A DNA stretch of 64,000 nt from Paenibacillus sp. JNUCC-31 (GTDB lineage: Bacteria > Bacillota > Bacilli > Paenibacillales > Paenibacillaceae). The translations under genes and the position numbers were made by a program. The stretch's first letter is position 1; every line of letters begins with the position of its first letter. The notes below the pieces were generated by a model, which saw nothing but the letters and a program-made list of their open reading frames with translations, did no database searches and was not told the origin of the DNA. This document shows positions 46,642 to 56,698 of the stretch, one piece after another. The stretch covers positions 5,208,001 to 5,272,000 of the forward strand of contig NZ_CP062165.1 of the NCBI RefSeq assembly GCF_014844075.1, written 5' to 3'.

Positions 46642-47331
46642 ATGTCCAGAAAAGTGGTTATTGAAATTAACTTCAACAATTACGGAATGGACCCTCAGCG
46701 GTTGACAAGAGATTGGCTGGAGCGGCGAATGAGCATTTTCCGTACATTCACCCTTCATTGCCTTAAGGCGCAGACGAATCAGGATTTCCTGACGGTGGTG
46801 AAGCTGTCCAAGGAATCGGGGGAGTTGATGCAGGAGATTTTGGCTGAACAGGAGCCGCTGCCTGCCAATATTCGTTTTGGAACAAATATCGAAAGTGTGC
46901 GTGCCATTCTGGCTTTTGCTAAGGGAGCAGAGGATATCTATATAGCCCGACTGGATTCGGATGATCTATATCACAAGACGTTTGTTCAGCAGCTCTATGA
47001 TGTGCAGCCACAGCCCGGAACGATGGCACTCATCAACCAGAATGGATACCTGTGGGACAGCTTGAATCATGAAATGGCTCCAGCGTTTCACCGTTCCCCG
47101 CAATTCTATGTCTACCTATATAAAACGGCTGAGTACGCTGCGGGATACCGGGTGAAGCTGCCAGGCAGGGGAACACATGGCAATGTCATCGATCTGCCGC
47201 ACGAGCTGCTGGTTCCGCGCAATTACGTGAATGTTGTGCATTCCAACAATACGTCTGTCAAAAAAGTACCGCCCAAAGATCGATTGAGCCGGGAAGAGAT
47301 GGCTGCGGTACTACGAGAATTCATGATCTGA
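46642..47331 (+). CDS. Putative (rhamnosyl) glycosyltransferase
   Basis: 229 residues from ATG 46642 with GAGGAGGAAGGG upstream; longer readings lack a site. GT-A-like features: VVIEINFNNYGMDPQRL, MSIFRTFTLHCLKAQTNQDF, and the metal-binding ARLDSDDLYHKTF. It resembles the bacterial putative rhamnosyltransferase family. It is the first plus-strand gene of a run through PseB-like, sugar dehydrogenase and methyltransferase genes with short gaps. The sugar donor is inferred. Confidence 0.82.
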   Translation: MSRKVVIEINFNNYGMDPQRLTRDWLERRMSIFRTFTLHCLKAQTNQDFLTVVKLSKESGELMQEILAEQEPLPANIRFGTNIESVRAILAFAKGAEDIYIARLDSDDLYHKTFVQQLYDVQPQPGTMALINQNGYLWDSLNHEMAPAFHRSPQFYVYLYKTAEYAAGYRVKLPGRGTHGNVIDLPHELLVPRNYVNVVHSNNTSVKKVPPKDRLSREEMAAVLREFMI

Positions 47332-47349
47332 ACAGGGAGGGATTCACCT

Positions 47350-48339
47350 ATGATTCAAGGACAAACGATTCTAATTACCGGAGGAACAGGATCCTGGGGA
47401 CAAAAACTGACGGAGGTACTGCTGGAACAAAATCCGGGCGAGATTCGGATTCTTTCGCGTAATGAGTACGCCCAGATTGCGATGCAGCGCGATTTCGGTC
47501 ATGATGCACGATTGCGTTTTGTCATTGGAGACATTCGTGATTATCGGGCGGTGGAGGAAGCCTGTCGCGGGGTGGATGTTCTCTTTCATCTGGCTGCACT
47601 GAAACACGTTCCGGTATGCGAGGATCAGCCGGATGAAGCGTTCAAGACCAACGTCATTGGGACGCAGAACATCATTCGCGCAGCCATTCGCATGCAGGTG
47701 GCGAAAGTCATTGACGTATCCACCGACAAGGCGGTAGATCCGATTAACGTATACGGCATGACCAAGGCTTTGGGGGAAAAGATGATGATTCGTGCCAATG
47801 GGCTGAGCGAGTCGACCCGATTTGTCTGTATTCGCGGGGGCAATGTGCTCGGAACCAGCGGCAGTGTTGTTCCATTGTTCCGCCGTCAGATTGATGAAGG
47901 CAAGAGCCTGACTATTACGGACAAAGGCATGACCCGCTTTTTCCTGACGCGTACGGAGGCGATTCATCTGTTGCTGAAGGCAGCTGAGGCTGCGGTGGGC
48001 GGAGAGACATTTGTCATGAAAATGAAGGCTTGCAAGATGACCGATCTGGCTTCGGTAATGCTGGAGCAGGCAGGTCGGCCAGCTCACGATTATAAAGTCA
48101 CCGGGATTCGTCCGGGCGAAAAATTGCATGAAGTACTCATTTCCCCATTCGAAGCACCACGTACCTACAAGTTTGATGAACAATATTATGTGATTTTGCC
48201 ACAGGAACCGGACAAGCGCCTGACAGATTCATACAGCGGCCTGTCTCGTGTGGCCTTTTCCGAGTATCGTTCAGACAGCGCGATGATGAATCGTTCCGCG
48301 ATTGCCCAATTTTTACGTGCAGGCGGCTATATCCATTAA
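47350..48339 (+). CDS. UDP-sugar 4,6-dehydratase-like extended SDR (CapD/PseB type)
   Basis: 329 residues, soluble. Rossmann motif ITGGTGSWGQKL, then FHLAALKHVPVCEDQPDEA and the active-site YGMTKALGEKM with DVSTDKAVDPINVYG, the pattern of the UDP-GlcNAc 4,6-dehydratase/5-epimerase family (PseB, CapD-like). Also RGGNVLGTSGSVVPLF and TDKGMTRFFLTR. It would yield a 4-keto-6-deoxy sugar. The C-terminal extension of about 40 residues after ISPFEAPRTYKFD is typical of CapE-like relatives. The next gene begins 35 bases on. Confidence 0.88.
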   Translation: MIQGQTILITGGTGSWGQKLTEVLLEQNPGEIRILSRNEYAQIAMQRDFGHDARLRFVIGDIRDYRAVEEACRGVDVLFHLAALKHVPVCEDQPDEAFKTNVIGTQNIIRAAIRMQVAKVIDVSTDKAVDPINVYGMTKALGEKMMIRANGLSESTRFVCIRGGNVLGTSGSVVPLFRRQIDEGKSLTITDKGMTRFFLTRTEAIHLLLKAAEAAVGGETFVMKMKACKMTDLASVMLEQAGRPAHDYKVTGIRPGEKLHEVLISPFEAPRTYKFDEQYYVILPQEPDKRLTDSYSGLSRVAFSEYRSDSAMMNRSAIAQFLRAGGYIH

Positions 48340-48373
48340 TAGAAGGGAGGCGGACCGTTTGGAGGTGGAAGGA

Positions 48374-49918
48374 ATGGAAGAGAGCAGCAAGAATGACGAA
48401 GTTACGAAGATCAATCAGGAAAGTGCCACACTTCAAAAAATAAACAACCGCTCCCTCAAAGCCGCCGTTATTGGTCTCGGGTATGTCGGGTTGCCGATGG
48501 CAGTGGAGATGGCCCAGGCTGGGTATCAGGTGCAAGGGATTGATATCGATGTGGCGAAGGTGGCTAAGCTGCGTGCAGGAAAATCGTATGTGATCGGCAT
48601 TGAGGATAAGGTGGTGCAATCTCTTGCTCAGGCCGGGTTGTTCATGGCTGGGACGGATTACGCGGCAGTGGCACAGGCCGATGTCATTGTCATCTGTGTG
48701 CCTACACCTTTGACCGTAGAGCATCAGCCGGACATTTCATTTATCGCTGCAGCGGTGGATGGCATAACGCCTTATCTTCGGGAGGACTGCCTTGTCATAT
48801 TGGAGAGTACTACGTATCCCGGCACCACCGAGGAGCGCGTAAAGCAGCCGATTGAGGATGCGAAAGGGTGGAAAGTAGGGCAGCAGTTCCATGTCTGTTA
48901 TTCTCCAGAACGGGTAGACCCCGGAAGTGTGCATTATGGCGTGAAAAATACACCGAAGATCATTGGCGGCTCCACGCCAGCCTGTCTGTCCTATGGAAAA
49001 GCATTCTATGGCTCGTTCCTGAACGAAATCGTTCCCGTTAGTTCAACGACGGTGGCCGAGACGGCAAAACTGTTCGAAAATACATTTCGCAGCGTGAATA
49101 TCGCGCTTGTGAACGAACTTACACCCGCCTGTGAGCAAATGGGTGTGAACATCTGGGAGGTGCTGGACGCGGCGGCGACCAAGCCCTTTGGTTATATGCC
49201 GTTCTATCCGGGTCCGGGCATTGGAGGACATTGCATTCCAATTGACCCGATCTATCTGTCCTGGGCCGCAGGCCGTCAGGGATCGGAGCTGCAATTCATT
49301 ACGCTTGCGGATACGACCAATCGGCAAATGCCGGAAAGAGTGGTGAAGCGTGCCGCTGAGCTGCTTGAACAGAATGGCTCTACGATGCAGGGAGCCCGAA
49401 TTGTACTGGCAGGTATGGCGTACAAAAAAGATATCGACGATCTGCGTGAATCTCCAGCACTGGATGTCTTTAGGTTACTTAGTGAAGCAGGTGCAGACGT
49501 TTGCTTCACCGACCCGATGGTGCCTGTGTTCCGCAAGGAGGATGGCACGGTTATCCAGGCTCAACCAGCCTCACCCGAATTATGGGCAGGAGCTGATCTG
49601 GTCATGATTACGACGGATCATACAGGCTTCGATTATCAGGAGATGGTGGATCATGCCAAGCTCATCTTCGACACACGCAATGCGACAGCCGGATGTGTCG
49701 GTGGTAATATCGTAGTGCTTGGACAGCCGATCCGGTCGGATGTAAACGTGATGCAAAACGTGAAGGAAGTACATGAAATGCAAGTTCACAAAAACATGCG
49801 AGTCGATCAGACGGTGGCTGGGGATAAGCAGGAACTGACAGATTATATTGAGGCGGACCGTGAACCTCACCTCAAACACTCGCACGAAGATTCTGGAGGC
49901 AGCCATGGCGAATCATGA
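48374..49918 (+). CDS. Nucleotide-sugar dehydrogenase (UDP-GlcNAc/ManNAc or UDP-Glc type)
   Basis: 514 residues. NAD-binding motif VIGLGYVGLPMAVEMA, VPTPLTVEHQPDISF, ESTTYPGTTEE, the catalytic cysteine in GPGIGGHCIPIDP, and YKKDIDDLRESPALDV. This is the WecC/WbpA-like branch of UDP-sugar dehydrogenases producing uronates. N-terminal 30 residues and the C-terminal 60 residues (after VLGQPIRSDVNVM) are extra and acidic. ATG 48374 has GGAGG eight bases upstream. The 3' end overlaps the methyltransferase gene by 14 bases. Confidence 0.92.
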   Translation: MEESSKNDEVTKINQESATLQKINNRSLKAAVIGLGYVGLPMAVEMAQAGYQVQGIDIDVAKVAKLRAGKSYVIGIEDKVVQSLAQAGLFMAGTDYAAVAQADVIVICVPTPLTVEHQPDISFIAAAVDGITPYLREDCLVILESTTYPGTTEERVKQPIEDAKGWKVGQQFHVCYSPERVDPGSVHYGVKNTPKIIGGSTPACLSYGKAFYGSFLNEIVPVSSTTVAETAKLFENTFRSVNIALVNELTPACEQMGVNIWEVLDAAATKPFGYMPFYPGPGIGGHCIPIDPIYLSWAAGRQGSELQFITLADTTNRQMPERVVKRAAELLEQNGSTMQGARIVLAGMAYKKDIDDLRESPALDVFRLLSEAGADVCFTDPMVPVFRKEDGTVIQAQPASPELWAGADLVMITTDHTGFDYQEMVDHAKLIFDTRNATAGCVGGNIVVLGQPIRSDVNVMQNVKEVHEMQVHKNMRVDQTVAGDKQELTDYIEADREPHLKHSHEDSGGSHGES

Positions 49919-50651
49919 TCGGGTAAACGAACGTTATTATGGCGAGATTAATTCGGAAGAATCACATGAGGCCACACGTACCCGTATTCACTGGATGTGC
50001 AGGGAAGCAACTGGCAAGCGGATTCTGGATGTTGGGTGCAGCCAGGGCGTCACCTCCATTTTGCTGGCACGGGAAGGATTTCGGGTGACCGGCATCGATT
50101 TGGAAGAAGAGAGCATACAATACGCGCGGGAGGAACTGGCGAAGGAGTCCAGACCCGTTCGGAATAATGTGGATTTTCGTCTGCTGGATATTACGCAATG
50201 GAAAACGAGAACGACCTTTGATACCGTACTGCTGGGCGAAGTGCTGGAGCATTTTGCCCATCCGGAGACGTTATTGCTGCAGATTCACAGACTGCTGTAT
50301 GAGGAGGGAACACTGGTTGTGACCGTACCATATGGCTATCATCCCTTTTACGATCACAAGCAGACGTTCTATGCCGGGAATCTGGCAATGTGTCTGATGC
50401 CGTATTTTGAAGTATTGAAGCTGGAAGTTCATCATAAATATCTATGTTGCGTGGCACGCAAGAGACGGAAAACGCAGCTGCATATGTCACCAACCCTGAA
50501 CCAACTGACGGAATGGATGGAGCTGGATCACTTACATTTTGCCGCCGTGGAGAAGAATCACCTTCGCCTGATGAACCAACGCAAGAAAGCGCTGGACAAT
50601 GCGGTGGAACAGGTTAAACGTCTGCGCCGTCAGGAGAACGGAGAAGGGTAA
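49905..50651 (+). CDS. Class I SAM-dependent methyltransferase
   Basis: 248 residues. SAM motif I RILDVGCSQGVTSILLA (about residue 38), acidic residue in VTGIDLEEESI, and LLGEVLEHFAHPETLL, as in Ubie/Methyltransf_11-type enzymes. The C-terminal part (from about 165) is basic and helical. ATG 49905 has CTGGAGG five bases upstream and lies inside the end of the dehydrogenase gene. Cluster context suggests methylation of a surface sugar. Confidence 0.88.
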   Translation: MANHDRVNERYYGEINSEESHEATRTRIHWMCREATGKRILDVGCSQGVTSILLAREGFRVTGIDLEEESIQYAREELAKESRPVRNNVDFRLLDITQWKTRTTFDTVLLGEVLEHFAHPETLLLQIHRLLYEEGTLVVTVPYGYHPFYDHKQTFYAGNLAMCLMPYFEVLKLEVHHKYLCCVARKRRKTQLHMSPTLNQLTEWMELDHLHFAAVEKNHLRLMNQRKKALDNAVEQVKRLRRQENGEG

Positions 50652-50763
50652 CGGTAACGGGGAAGCATAACAGATGGTAGCTGGATGAAGTTGAAACATG
50701 AGGGTGATGGTCAGGGTGAGACAAGGAAGGGAGGAAGACAGGAAGACAAACAGGCAATAGTAT

Positions 50764-50827
50764 GCAAGAAGGCTAGAAGGCTAGAAGGCAAGTAGGCAAG
50801 TAGGCAAGTAAGCAAGAAGGCAAGTAG
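50764..50827. repeat. Eight-copy octamer tandem repeat
   Basis: Eight consecutive 8-base units with consensus GCAAGNAG (variants GCTAGAAG, GCAAGTAG, GCAAGTAA). They end 71 bases upstream of the glycosyltransferase start codon. The flanking sequence is also purine-rich. Confidence 0.9.
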
Positions 50828-50898
50828 AAAAGAGAAAAGAGAAGCATGTCAGTAACGCAGATGTAGCAATACGTGTATGACAGGAAGGGGCCGAAAAC

Positions 50899-52026
50899 GT
50901 GATCACCATCAGTCTGTGCATGATTGTGAAGAACGAGCAATGCACGCTTGCGCGCTGTCTCGACTCGGTCGCTGGCATCGCTGACGAAATCGTTATTGTA
51001 GATACGGGGTCTTCCGACCGTACGATGGAGATCGCCGTGCAGTATACCGACCGGGTCTACACGTATGAGTGGAAGGATGATTTTGCCGCCGCGAGGAATT
51101 ATTCATTCGACCATGCCACGCAGGAGTATATTTTGTGGCTGGATGCGGATGATGTGCTGCTTCCTGCTGATCGGGCGAAGCTGGAGATGCTGAAGCAGCA
51201 GCTGCCGTCCGGGGGGGAGACGGCAGCTGTGATCTTGAGCTATACGCTGGCCGAGGGGCCGGAGGGAAGTCCGCTCGTGACGGACCGCCGGTTGCGCCTC
51301 GTCAAGCGTAATGCGGGATGCCGCTGGCATGGCCGGCTGCACGAGCAGCTTGCTTTCCCGCCGGGCGGGGTCATTACGGCAGACATTGCCGTTACGCACC
51401 GCCGCGAAGCGGGCCATCATTCGGCGCGAAACGTGCGCATCCTGCGCAAATGGATCGCCGAAGAGGGCGCAGCCCAGGGACGCCTGCTGTTCTATTATGC
51501 AGGCGAATGTTATGACCGCCAGCGTTATGCGGCGGCGGTTCGGGCGTATGCGAAGCTGCTGCTGGAGCCGACCGGCTATCGCGAGGATCGGCTCATTGCC
51601 TGCGCGCGGCTGGCGGAATGTTATGAGCGGCTTGGCGAGCCGGGCCGCAAGCTTGGGGCGCTGCTGCAGTCGTTCCAGTACGACCTGCCGCATGCTGACT
51701 TCTGCTGCTCGATAGCTGCCTGCTTCCAGGATCGGCAGGATTGGATGGCGGCCATCTATTGGTACATGCAGGCACTGGACGTGAGCAGCCGGGATACCGG
51801 GCTGCGTCCAGTGCCTGTGGCATGCCGCACATGGCTGCCGCATGCCCGACTCTCGATCTGTTATGCCCAGATGGGCTACTGGGAACGGGCGCTTCTGCAT
51901 AACGGGAAGGCCCGTGAGTTCCTGCCGAACGATCCCGGCCTGCTCGCCAATCGGCAGAAGATTGAAGAGGTGTTGAGTACGGGGATGGAAAACCGCGAAG
52001 AGCGTGGGGATGCCCCACCTCGCTAG
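50899..52026 (+). CDS. Family 2 glycosyltransferase with C-terminal TPR-like repeats
   Basis: 375 residues. GT2 core: SLCMIVKNEQCTLARCLDSV at the N-terminus, EIVIVDTGSSDRT, and metal-binding ILWLDADDVLLP. The acceptor region has CRWHGRLHEQL. Residues about 195-370 contain TPR-like helices (YYAGECYDRQRYAAAVRAY; RLAECYERLGE). This is the SunS-like architecture, a family that glycosylates proteins or peptides. The GTG start has AGGAAGGGG eight bases upstream. The middle (51200-51760) is visibly GC-richer than neighbours. Confidence 0.9.
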   Translation: MITISLCMIVKNEQCTLARCLDSVAGIADEIVIVDTGSSDRTMEIAVQYTDRVYTYEWKDDFAAARNYSFDHATQEYILWLDADDVLLPADRAKLEMLKQQLPSGGETAAVILSYTLAEGPEGSPLVTDRRLRLVKRNAGCRWHGRLHEQLAFPPGGVITADIAVTHRREAGHHSARNVRILRKWIAEEGAAQGRLLFYYAGECYDRQRYAAAVRAYAKLLLEPTGYREDRLIACARLAECYERLGEPGRKLGALLQSFQYDLPHADFCCSIAACFQDRQDWMAAIYWYMQALDVSSRDTGLRPVPVACRTWLPHARLSICYAQMGYWERALLHNGKAREFLPNDPGLLANRQKIEEVLSTGMENREERGDAPPR

Positions 52027-52194
52027 TAGGCGAAAGCAGTGGGAAAGAGGAAATAAATATAGATATAGAGACAACACTCGGAGTTTTAAAAAGAGGCAGC
52101 TAGCATATCTTCAAACCTGGGTCTGAACACTGGAGCCGACCTGACGTATCTGGAGCAGGCGAGTGAGCAGAAGGTGGAGCGCTAACGAACATGA

Positions 52195-52375
52195 GACGTC
52201 TTATTCAGGGGTTTGAAGCACCAGCAGCAGGCTAAGGAACCTGACACACGTTATATGGGTAATTTAGGCATATTTGCAGCTTTTTTAATGTGATATTAGG
52301 GAATAACGTGTCTGGTGTTCCTTACAATTGAAAAAGACGGCTTCAGGCCCAAATAAGACGTCCTAGGTTCCTTAG
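52195..52375. repeat. Nested inverted-repeat element in a long intergenic region
   Basis: The 599 bases from 52027 to 52625 hold no credible ORF. Outer arms GACGTCTTATT...GAAG (52195-52218) and CTTC...AATAAGACGTC (52341-52362) enclose a second pair, TAAGGAAC...ACACGTTAT (52233-52254) and ATAACGTGT...GTTCCTTA (52303-52324). A third GTTCCTTAG (52367-52375) also matches CTAAGGAAC at 52232. It looks like a small non-coding foldback or MITE-like element. Confidence 0.65.
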
Positions 52376-52625
52376 AATAAGGGCATGCATGCTCCGCCTT
52401 TTGATCCCTCTTATCTCCTTCTATGGTGGAGTGCTATTTTTCATAAAATAAAAAGATCGTAGTTTGGCGTAGTCTGGCCAGTGAAAAGTGTTTACTACTT
52501 GGGCATTGAGGTAAAAGAAGCACCATGAACCCCTAAATTGTCAGTAGATGTGAAGTAATATAGGAAACAAGGGAATCCCCGCGTACCACGAGAATTGGCA
52601 AGCGGGGATTCTTATGGTTGCTGTT

Positions 52626-53147
52626 CTACTTTTCGGGTGACAGGCACCGCACGTACTGGTCCTTCATGCGCAGGCTTTGGCATGCCCAGCCCCAACTGTC
52701 ATAGATTTCATCATCGATGTTTAGCGTAATGCTATCATCGCTGTACTCGTTCCGATTCTCGATCCGGAGCGTTTTTTCATTTTCCCATTCAAGGTGGTTG
52801 GCCCCGTGGTGTTCGGCTCGATATATGGTCTTTACTGTGAACACGTCCGGGGCAATGATCTTCTTCACATCCACCCAGATTGTGACTCCACCAGCTGCAC
52901 CTCCGTAAGGCACCCCGTACATCTCGGCGACATACTCTCCATTCGGCGATGGCATCGTGTAGGCGAGTTCCCCTTGTTCGGAACGATCAAACGTGGAGTA
53001 GTAAGGGCGAAGCATGAAATACAGGAATACGGTGGCAAACAGGGCCAGAATCAATAACGTAAATGCGGTGAATATCGGATGTCGACGTATCCATGATTTT
53101 GGTGGTGAGATGTTTGAAGAGTCACTAGCCTGTGCATGTTGTTCCAT
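52626..53147 (-). CDS. DUF5412-like membrane-anchored protein
   Basis: 173 residues from the ATG at 53147 (AAAGGAGG eleven bases upstream). One membrane helix (about 24-46: FTAFTLLILALFATVFLYFM) is followed by an extracytoplasmic domain with TMPSPNGEYVAEMYG, AAGGVTIWVDVK and KTLRIENRNEYSDDSITLN. This is the pattern of DUF5412 proteins of Bacillales, of unknown function. It ends with WGWACQSLRMKDQYVRCL. It is a single gene. Confidence 0.78.
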   Translation of the reverse strand: MEQHAQASDSSNISPPKSWIRRHPIFTAFTLLILALFATVFLYFMLRPYYSTFDRSEQGELAYTMPSPNGEYVAEMYGVPYGGAAGGVTIWVDVKKIIAPDVFTVKTIYRAEHHGANHLEWENEKTLRIENRNEYSDDSITLNIDDEIYDSWGWACQSLRMKDQYVRCLSPEK

Positions 53148-53443
53148 ACTAAAACGGGCCTCCTTTAAAGGCAGTGGGTTCGAACGAGATGTGGAAAATG
53201 GATATGTAGGTATGTAAATGTCTTTCTGTAAGTTATTCGTTAATCGATGGTAACACAATATGGGTATTGATTAATAACAAATAAGTTAAAATAGTCCTTA
53301 ATTAATAGAAGATAAAGTTAGAGGGAGGACAAGGACTTTGTTAACAAACTCAGGTATTGAAGAAGCCGCATGAATGAGTAATTTGATGTGGAATGTTTAA
53401 CTTACATAAAGGTGGTTGATGCTGCAATTAAGCACGCCAAGCA

Positions 53444-53452
53444 TGGTATAAT
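53444..53452 (+). promoter_or_regulatory. Extended -10 promoter of the Rpn-family gene
   Basis: TGGTATAAT has the TG extension one base before TATAAT (53447-53452). It lies 25 bases before the chosen ATG; no good -35 box is seen. Confidence 0.55.
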
Positions 53453-53477
53453 AGAAAGAAACGGAGTTGATGGTCAG

Positions 53478-54356
53478 ATGTCTGATTTACTCGATCCTCG
53501 GAACGATTTTGTTTTCAAGCGTATTTTTGGCAGTGAAGAAAATAAAGATGTACTGCTGGTGTTCTTGAACCGAACGTTTGCAGAATCGGGGGAACAGCCG
53601 CTGACGGAGATTGTACTCCTTAATCCGTATACCGATAAAGATGCTCCGCTGGATAAACAGTCCATATTTGATATTTGGGCGAAAACAGCTGAAGGTAAAT
53701 TGATAAACATTGAAATGCAGTTATTTAATAAATATGACATCGAAAAGCGTACCCTATACTACTGGAGTAAGCGTTATTCGAGCCAGCTGCAGGAAGGTCA
53801 AACATACAAGGAATTGAAAAAGTGCGTTACCATTAATATTTTAAATTACTCGTTTATCGCGAACGAGCGTTATCATAATGTGTTTCATCTGAGGGAAGAC
53901 CACACCGGACTCGAACTGAGTGATGATCTTGAAGTGCATTTCATGGAGCTGTCCAAACTGGACGATCAATCCGTTCCGATGGAAGGTGGGCTGATCAACT
54001 GGCTTTTGTTTCTGAAAGGTGCGGATAAATCCAATTGGGAGGTGTTGCAAATGAATGAACCTACTTTGAAGAAGGCAATGGATACGCTGGAGTTCTTGAG
54101 TCAGGATCAGGAAGCACGTCGTTTGTATGAAGAGCGTCAGAAGTATTTGCATGATGAAGCTTCCATGATTGAGTGGGCTACGGAAAAGGGAATAGCTCAA
54201 GGAATAGCCAAGGGAATAGAAAAGGGATTAGTAGAAGGGGAAAAAAGAAAGGCGATTGAGATTGCAAAAAACATGTTATCATTTGGCATCGAAGTTTCAG
54301 TCATTGCCAAAACGAGTGGTCTAACTGAATCTGAAGTTGAGGCGTTGAAAGACTAG
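53478..54356 (+). CDS. Rpn family recombination-promoting nuclease / PD-(D/E)XK transposase-like
   Basis: 292 residues, reading MSDLLDPRNDFVFKRIFGSE at the N-terminus. The nuclease motif is the Asp in SIFDIWAKTAEGKLINIEMQ with IEMQ (E-x-Q). RYSSQLQEGQTYKELKKCV is also typical of the family. The C-terminus carries the usual repeats of GIAQGIAKGIEKGLVEGE, then a small helical domain. Rpn proteins are DNA endonucleases that stimulate recombination and may be domesticated mobile elements. The 5' leader (53148-53477) holds no other gene. Confidence 0.9.
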   Translation: MSDLLDPRNDFVFKRIFGSEENKDVLLVFLNRTFAESGEQPLTEIVLLNPYTDKDAPLDKQSIFDIWAKTAEGKLINIEMQLFNKYDIEKRTLYYWSKRYSSQLQEGQTYKELKKCVTINILNYSFIANERYHNVFHLREDHTGLELSDDLEVHFMELSKLDDQSVPMEGGLINWLLFLKGADKSNWEVLQMNEPTLKKAMDTLEFLSQDQEARRLYEERQKYLHDEASMIEWATEKGIAQGIAKGIEKGLVEGEKRKAIEIAKNMLSFGIEVSVIAKTSGLTESEVEALKD

Positions 54357-54374
54357 CAAATGCACGCTAAATCC

Positions 54375-54419
54375 AAACAATCGTATTGTTCCTAAAAGGG
54401 CAGGCGGTTGTTTTTTTTA
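54375..54419 (+). terminator. Intrinsic terminator
   Basis: AAACAATCG pairs with CGGTTGTTT, followed by a long T-run. The remaining 280 bases before recQ hold no ORF that I can support. Confidence 0.75.
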
Positions 54420-54699
54420 TTTTACTAGAATGTTCGATCACACCTGATTCTTCTTGCAATCTATCCGATAGCGAAGGGGATACCGCTGTTACACATCTGC
54501 CAAAGAGCATTTTACATTAAAACGCGGTTGCTCATTCCGGTCTGGGCCGTTAAACTAAAGGGAGCGGCGTTTGCTTGACGGACAAGTCATGAGAACGCCA
54601 TTTTGTTGTCAAGGATGCGGCTTATGCCGCTTTCGGATGTCAGAATCGGATCGGACCAAGCTGGTGGAAGAACACCGGTGATAAGTAAGGAGTCTTTAC

Positions 54700-56577
54700 A
54701 TGAGTGTGCAAACACCTACATTAGAAGAAGCGCAGGGTCTCCTGCAAAAATATTATGGCTACCCCGACTTCCGTGAGGGACAGAAAAAGATCGTAGCCAG
54801 CCTGCTCGAACGTGAAGATACGCTGGGCATTATGCCAACCGGGGGCGGAAAGTCGATCTGTTATCAGATCCCCGCTCTGTTATATTCAGGGCTGACACTT
54901 GTCGTCTCCCCGTTGATCTCATTAATGAAGGACCAGGTCGATGCGTTGACGACCGCGGGGATTGCTGCCGCTTATATTAATAGTACGTTAAGCGGCAAAG
55001 AAGTGAATGAGCGCATCCGCGCGGCGCAGCGCGGTGAGCTGAAGCTGCTCTATGTCGCGCCTGAGCGACTGGAGCTGGATTGGTTCCGCGAGGAGATGGG
55101 CTATTTGCCAATCTCGTGCGTTGCCGTGGATGAGGCCCACTGTGTGTCACAGTGGGGACATGATTTTCGGACAAGCTACCTTGCGGTAGCGCCGTTTGTG
55201 GACAGTTTGCCGGAGCGGCCGGTGGTGGCCGCCTTTACGGCTACAGCGACGCCCGAGGTCATGGGCGATATTCTGCGGCTGCTGCGTTTGCAGGACCCGC
55301 AGACGTATGTGACCGGACTTGGGCGGGATAATCTGGCGTTCAGCGTGCTGCGCGGCGAGAGCAAGAAGGACTTTGTCCTGAATTACGCGCGCGAGCATGC
55401 CAGCGAACCGGGGATTGTATATGCCGCGACCCGCAAGGACGTGGACGATCTGCATCAGCGTTTATTGCAGGCAGGCTTGCCAGCAGGACGCTATCATGCC
55501 GGGATGACGGACGATGAACGGGCCCAGAGCCAGGAAGCTTTTTTGTACGATGACATCAGGGTGATGGTGGCGACAAATGCGTTCGGGATGGGAATCGATA
55601 AATCCAACGTCCGTTACGTTATTCATAACAGCATGCCGAAGAACATGGAGGCCTATGTGCAGGAAGCCGGGCGTGCAGGACGGGACGGAGAGCCGAGCCA
55701 GTGCATTTTGTTATTTGGGGCACAGGACATTATTACTCAAAAGTTCCTGATTGAGCAGAACCCGATGGAGGGCGACCGCAAACAGAACGATTACCGGAAG
55801 CTGCAGCAGATGGTCGATTACTGTTACACGACCCGCTGCCTGCGCAGTGCACAGCTGGATTATTTCGGTGAGGTACATGAGGACAAGCCGTGTGGCATTT
55901 GCAGTTCCTGTACAGACGACCGCGAGCTGGTGGATATGACGATTGATGCACAGAAAATATTCAGCTGCATTCACCGCATGCGTGAACGGTATGGTGTTTC
56001 GTTGGTCGCTTCGGTGCTCAAAGGCTCCCGTGCCAAAAAAGTGCTCGATTACGGCTTCAACTCCCTGCCAACCTATGGCGTAATGGGCAACCGTACGGAA
56101 CGTGAGATCGCGGAGATCATCAACGTCATGGTATCGGAAGGATATCTGATGCTGTCTGAGGGACAGTATCCGGTCGTTCGTTTGCAGCCATTGGCAGTGG
56201 AAGTGCTGAAGGGTCAACGTGAAGTGATGCAGCGTGTGGTCCGCAAAACGGCAGCGACGGCTTCGGGTACAAACTACGGCGGACGTCGTGGACGCGATGC
56301 GATGCCATCTGCGGTTAACGAGACGGTATTTGAACAGCTTCGTCTGATTCGGCGTGATCTGGCGGCGAAAGAGCATGTGCCGTCGTACATTATTTTCAAT
56401 GACGCGACCTTGCGCGAGATGAGTGTGGTATGTCCACAGACAGAACGTGACATGCTGAATATCAAAGGGGTCGGTGAAGTCAAGTACCGAAAGTACGGAC
56501 TGCCGTTCCTGGAGTTTTTCCAGAAGCAAACGGGCGAAGACGTGGATACGGATGATGATGCTTTTTACGAGTATTAG
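54700..56577 (+). CDS. recQ: ATP-dependent DNA helicase RecQ
   Basis: 3'-5' superfamily 2 helicase of 625 residues acting in recombination and fork repair. Motifs in order: FREGQKKIV (Q-motif region), Walker [33 protein letters not shown], and helicase C motifs [26 protein letters not shown] and [12 protein letters not shown]. The zinc-binding cysteines are in YCYTTRCLR and CGICSSC. A winged-helix domain and a C-terminal HRDC domain ([20 protein letters not shown]) follow. The ATG has AAGGAG upstream. Confidence 0.96.
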   Translation: MSVQTPTLEEAQGLLQKYYGYPDFREGQKKIVASLLEREDTLGIMPTGGGKSICYQIPALLYSGLTLVVSPLISLMKDQVDALTTAGIAAAYINSTLSGKEVNERIRAAQRGELKLLYVAPERLELDWFREEMGYLPISCVAVDEAHCVSQWGHDFRTSYLAVAPFVDSLPERPVVAAFTATATPEVMGDILRLLRLQDPQTYVTGLGRDNLAFSVLRGESKKDFVLNYAREHASEPGIVYAATRKDVDDLHQRLLQAGLPAGRYHAGMTDDERAQSQEAFLYDDIRVMVATNAFGMGIDKSNVRYVIHNSMPKNMEAYVQEAGRAGRDGEPSQCILLFGAQDIITQKFLIEQNPMEGDRKQNDYRKLQQMVDYCYTTRCLRSAQLDYFGEVHEDKPCGICSSCTDDRELVDMTIDAQKIFSCIHRMRERYGVSLVASVLKGSRAKKVLDYGFNSLPTYGVMGNRTEREIAEIINVMVSEGYLMLSEGQYPVVRLQPLAVEVLKGQREVMQRVVRKTAATASGTNYGGRRGRDAMPSAVNETVFEQLRLIRRDLAAKEHVPSYIIFNDATLREMSVVCPQTERDMLNIKGVGEVKYRKYGLPFLEFFQKQTGEDVDTDDDAFYEY

Positions 56578-56698
56578 TAAGAAGTAAGTAGCGGGTTGTA
56601 CCTTTGCATTGTGTGTGGAATGCCCCTGAATGATGGACGTGGACATTGACATTGACATGGATCGTTCGTCTCTCTGTGGTGGACAAAAGGGGCTACGT

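Noticed and set aside
50764..50827. CRISPR array
   Set aside because: Units are contiguous octamers with no spacers and no cas genes nearby.
51103..52077. 324-codon minus-strand open frame
   Set aside because: Antisense shadow in the GC-rich glycosyltransferase gene.
52195..52375. A further attC-like site
   Set aside because: The box order is reversed (GTTAT first, ATAAC last) and neither the GAAA extension nor a cassette ORF is present.
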